Of a stretch of 64,000 bases of DNA, positions 61,277 to 64,000 are shown in pieces. The DNA comes from Streptomyces sp. DI166 (GTDB taxonomy: Bacteria; Actinomycetota; Actinomycetes; Streptomycetales; Streptomycetaceae): assembly GCF_900091315.1 (NCBI RefSeq), contig NZ_FLSP01000032.1:1-64000 (forward strand). The letters are read 5' to 3'. Within the stretch, counting starts at the first letter, position 1, and the number at the start of each line of letters is the position of its first letter. Under the pieces are notes generated by a model. That model ran no database searches, had not been told where the DNA came from, and worked only from the letters and a program-made list of their open reading frames with translations. The position numbers and the translations under genes are program-made.

Positions 61277-61804
61277 TTACGGAATGACGACGACGGGCCG
61301 CTTCGCCCGCTTGGCGAGCCGCCCCGCCACGGACCCGAAGATCCGCCCCACGATGCCGTGCGTGGAGCCCACCACGATGGCGTCCGCCTCGTACTCGCGG
61401 CCCACCTCTTCGAGCTCGTGGCAGATGTCGCCGCCGCGCTCGACCAGGATCCAGGGCACCTCGGCCAGATAGTCCGCGCAGGCCAGCTCCAGACCCAGCA
61501 CCTCGGTGCGGTGATCGGGCACATCCACGAAGACCGGCGGCTCGCACCCCGCCCAGACGGTGGTGGGCAGCCGGTTGGCCACGTGCACGATGATCAGGCC
61601 GGAGCCGGAGCGGTGCGCCATGCCGATGGCGTAGGCCAGGGCCCGCTCGCTGGAGGTGGAACCGTCGAAACCGACCACGACGCCGTGCTTGAAGGCAGGG
61701 TCGCAGGAATGGCGTGACTCGTCCGCCGCCAGGGGCTCGGCCGCCGTGGGGTCGGCGACGGGCCGCTTGCGGTCCGCGGGTTCGAAGAATTCGTGACCGG
61801 CCAT
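61277..61804 (-). CDS. Universal stress protein (UspA family)
   Basis: A 175-residue protein with one UspA domain from about residue 38 (VVVGFDGSTSSERALAYAIG) to the end. The C-terminal ATP-binding loop VVGSTHGIVGRIFGSVAGRL has the G-x2-to-3-G...GS pattern of ATP-binding members. A 35-residue polar N-terminal extension precedes the domain. Cytoplasmic, probably involved in dormancy or stress energy sensing. ATG 61804 is preferred to the longer frame to 61912. Confidence 0.88.
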   Translation of the reverse strand: MAGHEFFEPADRKRPVADPTAAEPLAADESRHSCDPAFKHGVVVGFDGSTSSERALAYAIGMAHRSGSGLIIVHVANRLPTTVWAGCEPPVFVDVPDHRTEVLGLELACADYLAEVPWILVERGGDICHELEEVGREYEADAIVVGSTHGIVGRIFGSVAGRLAKRAKRPVVVIP

Positions 61805-62120
61805 GGCTGTCTCGGCGTTGTGATCCTTGTGTGGGTGGGACGACAGTGTGCGGTCGGAGCTGTGTCCGGGAAACATCTTCCCAACCCCATACCCCCAAGG
61901 GTACGGCGGCACGCCTCCTTAGCCCAGATCCCGCACAGCGCTCCGGCGGGGGTTCCAGGGAGCATGCACGAGGGTGCGCCCGTAACGCAATGGTTGCTGC
62001 CCTGTACAGGCGGTTTGCACAGGAAGTGGGCCTGTGCGGACGTCACGGGCGGGCCGCGGACAGTGACCGACGGCTCGAACACGCGTTGATCCCGGCGAAC
62101 CGCCGAACAGGGAGCACGCG
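61805..62120. other. Intergenic region without a gene
   Basis: This 316-nt gap holds the promoter of the leftward universal stress protein and, near its right end, the ribosome site AGGGAG of the small membrane-protein gene. The small inverted repeat TACCC-CCAA-GGGTA (61890-61903) is 86 nt before the stress-protein start. I see no DevR-type palindrome and no short gene with a credible ribosome site. Confidence 0.5.
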
Positions 62121-62390
62121 ATGCCGGGACAGCAGCCCCAGGACTCCACCACCGACGTGGTCCGCTGGGCGGTCTTCTCCTGCGTCCTCGTCCCGGTGGT
62201 CCTCCTCTGGTACGGCACCTCACTGGCCGGCGCCACCGGAACCGCACTCGGCCTCGCCGCCGTCACCGCGGTCTGCCGGATCCTGCTGCGCCGGTCCGAG
62301 CGCGGGGCGGCCGCCGGACCCGGCACCGGCTCCGGTGGCGGCTCCACCCGGCGGGGACGGCACTCCGGGGGAAATACACCGGGCGGCTGA
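62121..62390 (+). CDS. Small membrane protein, unknown function
   Basis: An 89-residue protein with two close hydrophobic segments (WAVFSCVLVPVVLLWY; GTALGLAAVTAVCRILL) and a basic, Gly/Ser-rich cytoplasmic tail of about 35 residues. AGGGAG lies 8 nt before the ATG. It resembles the many small two-helix membrane proteins of Streptomyces whose role is unknown. It is upstream of adpA, separated by 377 nt. Confidence 0.7.
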   Translation: MPGQQPQDSTTDVVRWAVFSCVLVPVVLLWYGTSLAGATGTALGLAAVTAVCRILLRRSERGAAAGPGTGSGGGSTRRGRHSGGNTPGG

Positions 62391-62767
62391 CCGGTTTCCA
62401 TGCCCCGGGGCGATTCTTTTCAGCCAACTTCCGGCGACCACGCATCCCTGCCCCGAAACCCCCCTCAACCCCCGTTCGACCTGCACGAAAAGGGTCTGAG
62501 GGGTGTCGCGCACCCTACGTGGTTTGGCCACGGCGACAAGGCGCACTTCCCTGCACGGCCCCTGAGTGCAACGCTTCGTGATCGAATGCTTCACGCCAAG
62601 TTGCCAAGTCGACAATGTGCCGAATGCCGAACCGGCCACTGAGGCACAACGCGACACAGTAGATTCGATCTTGACTGTCTACGGCGGGGGACTCGTGCAG
62701 GACCGAGGGGAAACGTGCAGGAGCGACACAACCGAGGAGCCGCGACCACCGAGGGGGGCTTAGCAGT
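62391..62767 (+). promoter_or_regulatory. Long upstream region of adpA
   Basis: This 377-nt region precedes adpA, and long leaders are known for this gene. GAACCGGCCA (62629-62638) exactly fits the reverse complement of the AdpA consensus TGGCSNGWWY. TAGATT (62660-62665) could be a -10, putting the AdpA site over its -35. GTGCAGGA is repeated at 62695 and 62714. The ribosome site GAGGGGGG lies about 9 nt before the ATG. A 65-codon frame in this region (62566-62763) has atypical codon use and is not called. Confidence 0.6.
62629..62638 (-). promoter_or_regulatory. AdpA-binding consensus match
   Basis: GAACCGGCCA read on the opposite strand is TGGCCGGTTC, matching TGGCSNGWWY at all ten positions. 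It lies 130-139 nt before the adpA start, consistent with the autoregulation known for AdpA. Confidence 0.6.
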
Positions 62768-63991
62768 ATGAGCCACGACTCCACTGCCGCGCCGGAAGCC
62801 GCGACCCGGAAACTCTCCGGGCGCCGCCGCAAGGAGATCGTCGCGGTGCTGCTGTTCAGCGGCGGCCCCATTTTCGAGAGTTCCATACCGCTGTCGGTGT
62901 TCGGGATTGACCGCCAGGACGCCGGCGTGCCGCGCTACCGACTGCTGGTGTGCGGCGGCGAGGAAGGCCCGCTGCGGACCACAGGGGGCCTGGAACTCAG
63001 CGCGCCACATGGGCTGGAGGCGATCTCACGGGCGGGCACGGTCGTCGTGCCGGCCTGGCGCTCGATCACCTCACCGCCACCGGAGGAGGCGCTCGACGCG
63101 CTGCGCCGGGCGCATGACGAAGGGGCCCGCATCGTAGGACTGTGCACCGGCGCGTTCGTGCTCGCCGCCGCCGGTCTGCTGGACGGCCGCCCCGCGACCA
63201 CACACTGGATGTACGCGCCGACGCTGGCCAAGCGCTATCCGTCGGTGCACGTGGATCCGCGAGAACTGTTCGTGGACGACGGGGACGTGCTCACCTCGGC
63301 CGGTACGGCCGCGGGCATCGACCTCTGTCTCCACATCGTGCGGACCGACCACGGCAACGAGGCGGCCGGTGCGCTGGCCCGCCGTCTGGTCGTCCCGCCG
63401 CGCCGGACGGGAGGCCAGGAGCGCTACCTGGACCGCTCTTTACCGGAGGAGATCGGCGCCGACCCGCTGGCCGAGGTCGTCGCCTGGGCGCTGGAACACC
63501 TCCACGAGCAGTTCGACGTGGAGACCCTCGCGGCGCGGGCGTACATGTCCCGCCGCACGTTCGACCGCCGCTTCCGTTCACTGACGGGATCGGCGCCGCT
63601 GCAGTGGCTGATCACCCAGCGGGTGCTGCAGGCACAGCGGCTGCTGGAGACGTCGGACTACTCGGTGGACGAGGTCGCGGGGCGCTGCGGCTTCCGCTCG
63701 CCGGTGGCCCTGCGCGGGCACTTCCGGCGGCAGCTCGGCTCGTCGCCCGCCGCCTACCGGGCGGCGTACCGGGCCCGGCGCCCGCAGGGTGACCGCCCGG
63801 CCGCGGACGCCGACACCGCACCCGGTCCGACGCCCGCGCTCCACCCGGAGCCCGGCCCGGTCCCGCTGCAGACCCGCCGCACACCCGCGCCGGCGTCGAT
63901 GGGCCAGGCCCTCGCCGCGGCGGCCGCGGACAGCGGCCGGGAGAGTTACGTGGCGCGGGCCACGCTGCCGGGACAGCGCAGCGGCAGCTGA
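62768..63991 (+). CDS. adpA: AdpA, central regulator of development and antibiotic production
   Basis: A 407-residue AraC-family activator. Residues 20-210 form the DJ-1/PfpI-like dimerisation domain (VLLFSGGPIFESSIPLSVFG, GARIVGLCTGAFVLAAAGLL). Residues 235-335 carry the two AraC helix-turn-helices (LAARAYMSRRTFDRRFRSLT; VDEVAGRCGFRSPVALRGHF). The sequence is nearly identical, as I remember it, to Streptomyces AdpA over 330 residues. Leu225, in the linker, is encoded by TTA (63440-63442), so translation needs the bldA tRNA. The C-terminal Pro/Ala tail is variable. Confidence 0.97.
   Translation: MSHDSTAAPEAATRKLSGRRRKEIVAVLLFSGGPIFESSIPLSVFGIDRQDAGVPRYRLLVCGGEEGPLRTTGGLELSAPHGLEAISRAGTVVVPAWRSITSPPPEEALDALRRAHDEGARIVGLCTGAFVLAAAGLLDGRPATTHWMYAPTLAKRYPSVHVDPRELFVDDGDVLTSAGTAAGIDLCLHIVRTDHGNEAAGALARRLVVPPRRTGGQERYLDRSLPEEIGADPLAEVVAWALEHLHEQFDVETLAARAYMSRRTFDRRFRSLTGSAPLQWLITQRVLQAQRLLETSDYSVDEVAGRCGFRSPVALRGHFRRQLGSSPAAYRAAYRARRPQGDRPAADADTAPGPTPALHPEPGPVPLQTRRTPAPASMGQALAAAAADSGRESYVARATLPGQRSGS
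63440..63442 (+). other. TTA (bldA) codon of adpA
   Basis: In-frame TTA encoding Leu225 between the DJ-1-like and AraC domains, the known position of the developmental control codon in Streptomyces adpA. The only other in-frame TTA I found in a called gene is at 24374-24376. Confidence 0.93.
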
Positions 63992-64000
63992 GCCGGAGCG

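Noticed and set aside
62566-62763. 65-codon frame ending 4 nt before adpA
   Set aside because: GTG start without a ribosome site, codon use unlike neighbours and a location inside the regulatory region; kept only as a remote uORF possibility.

Overview
This is a gene-dense, very GC-rich actinobacterial segment that I assign to the chromosome of a Streptomyces. The reasons are a complete desferrioxamine locus (desE, desABCD) with two DmdR-type iron boxes, an AdpA-type regulator carrying a rare TTA (bldA) codon, a DasR-like operator beside a secreted hexosaminidase, and many start codons with little or no untranslated leader. From memory, unverified, the order from the leucine-catabolic genes through des, hexosaminidase and glmS to adpA resembles the S. 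coelicolor chromosome around SCO2774-SCO2792. No rRNA, tRNA, CRISPR array or transposase was seen.

Layout. 1-247: noncoding, with an imperfect duplication. 248-4676: a LacI-controlled sugar operon (Gfo/Idh/MocA oxidoreductase, DUF993 aldolase-like enzyme, TIM-barrel isomerase) read away from its regulator. 4785-9804: RibD/DHFR-like reductase, MarR-GNAT fusion with a near-perfect operator, a second sugar isomerase, an MFS exporter preceded by a 13-codon leader ORF, and an atypical EPSP synthase. 9918-12049: MocR regulator and divergent LysE exporter around a four-half-site operator. 12432-16921: secreted GH3 hexosaminidase, lipoprotein, S37 tripeptidyl aminopeptidase and a small secreted protein. 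17003-21441: a fused two-unit ABC exporter with asymmetric ATPase sites, and an anchored EF-hand protein.

21600-25514 is the most accessory-looking part. It holds a PIMT-like methyltransferase coupled to a 39-codon Gly/Pro/Asp-rich peptide gene, a DUF6415-like protein coupled to a 38-codon gene, a divergent XRE regulator with a TTA codon and a frame-disrupted C-terminus, and an HD hydrolase. It could be a minimal RiPP (imiditide-like) locus; that is inference.

25689-33861: a serine beta-lactamase-like protein, a secreted endonuclease I, an XRE regulator overlapping tail-to-tail with a TPP enzyme, a guanidino-hydrolase operon with a divergent PucR regulator (possibly the 2-ketoarginine to 4-guanidinobutyrate to GABA route), and a phosphatase-like protein. 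33886-42361: acyl-CoA metabolism, namely TesB and an acyl-CoA dehydrogenase, then a TetR regulator (frameshifted 3' end) divergent from an MCC beta / MCC alpha / HMG-CoA lyase / acyl-CoA dehydrogenase operon, i.e. leucine/isovalerate degradation. 42461-49712: desferrioxamine uptake and synthesis. 49720-55534: an Hsp90-TPR-helical protein operon. 55651-60425: aminosugar genes (GH20 hexosaminidase with DasR-like box, DUF4429-SHOCT protein, small conserved protein, glmS). 60559-63991: GPR1/FUN34/YaaH-like membrane protein, universal stress protein, small membrane protein and adpA.

Two genes (XRE at 23810, TetR at 35959) lose their family-like C-termini through single-base shifts at short C or T runs, so assembly error must be excluded before either is called broken.
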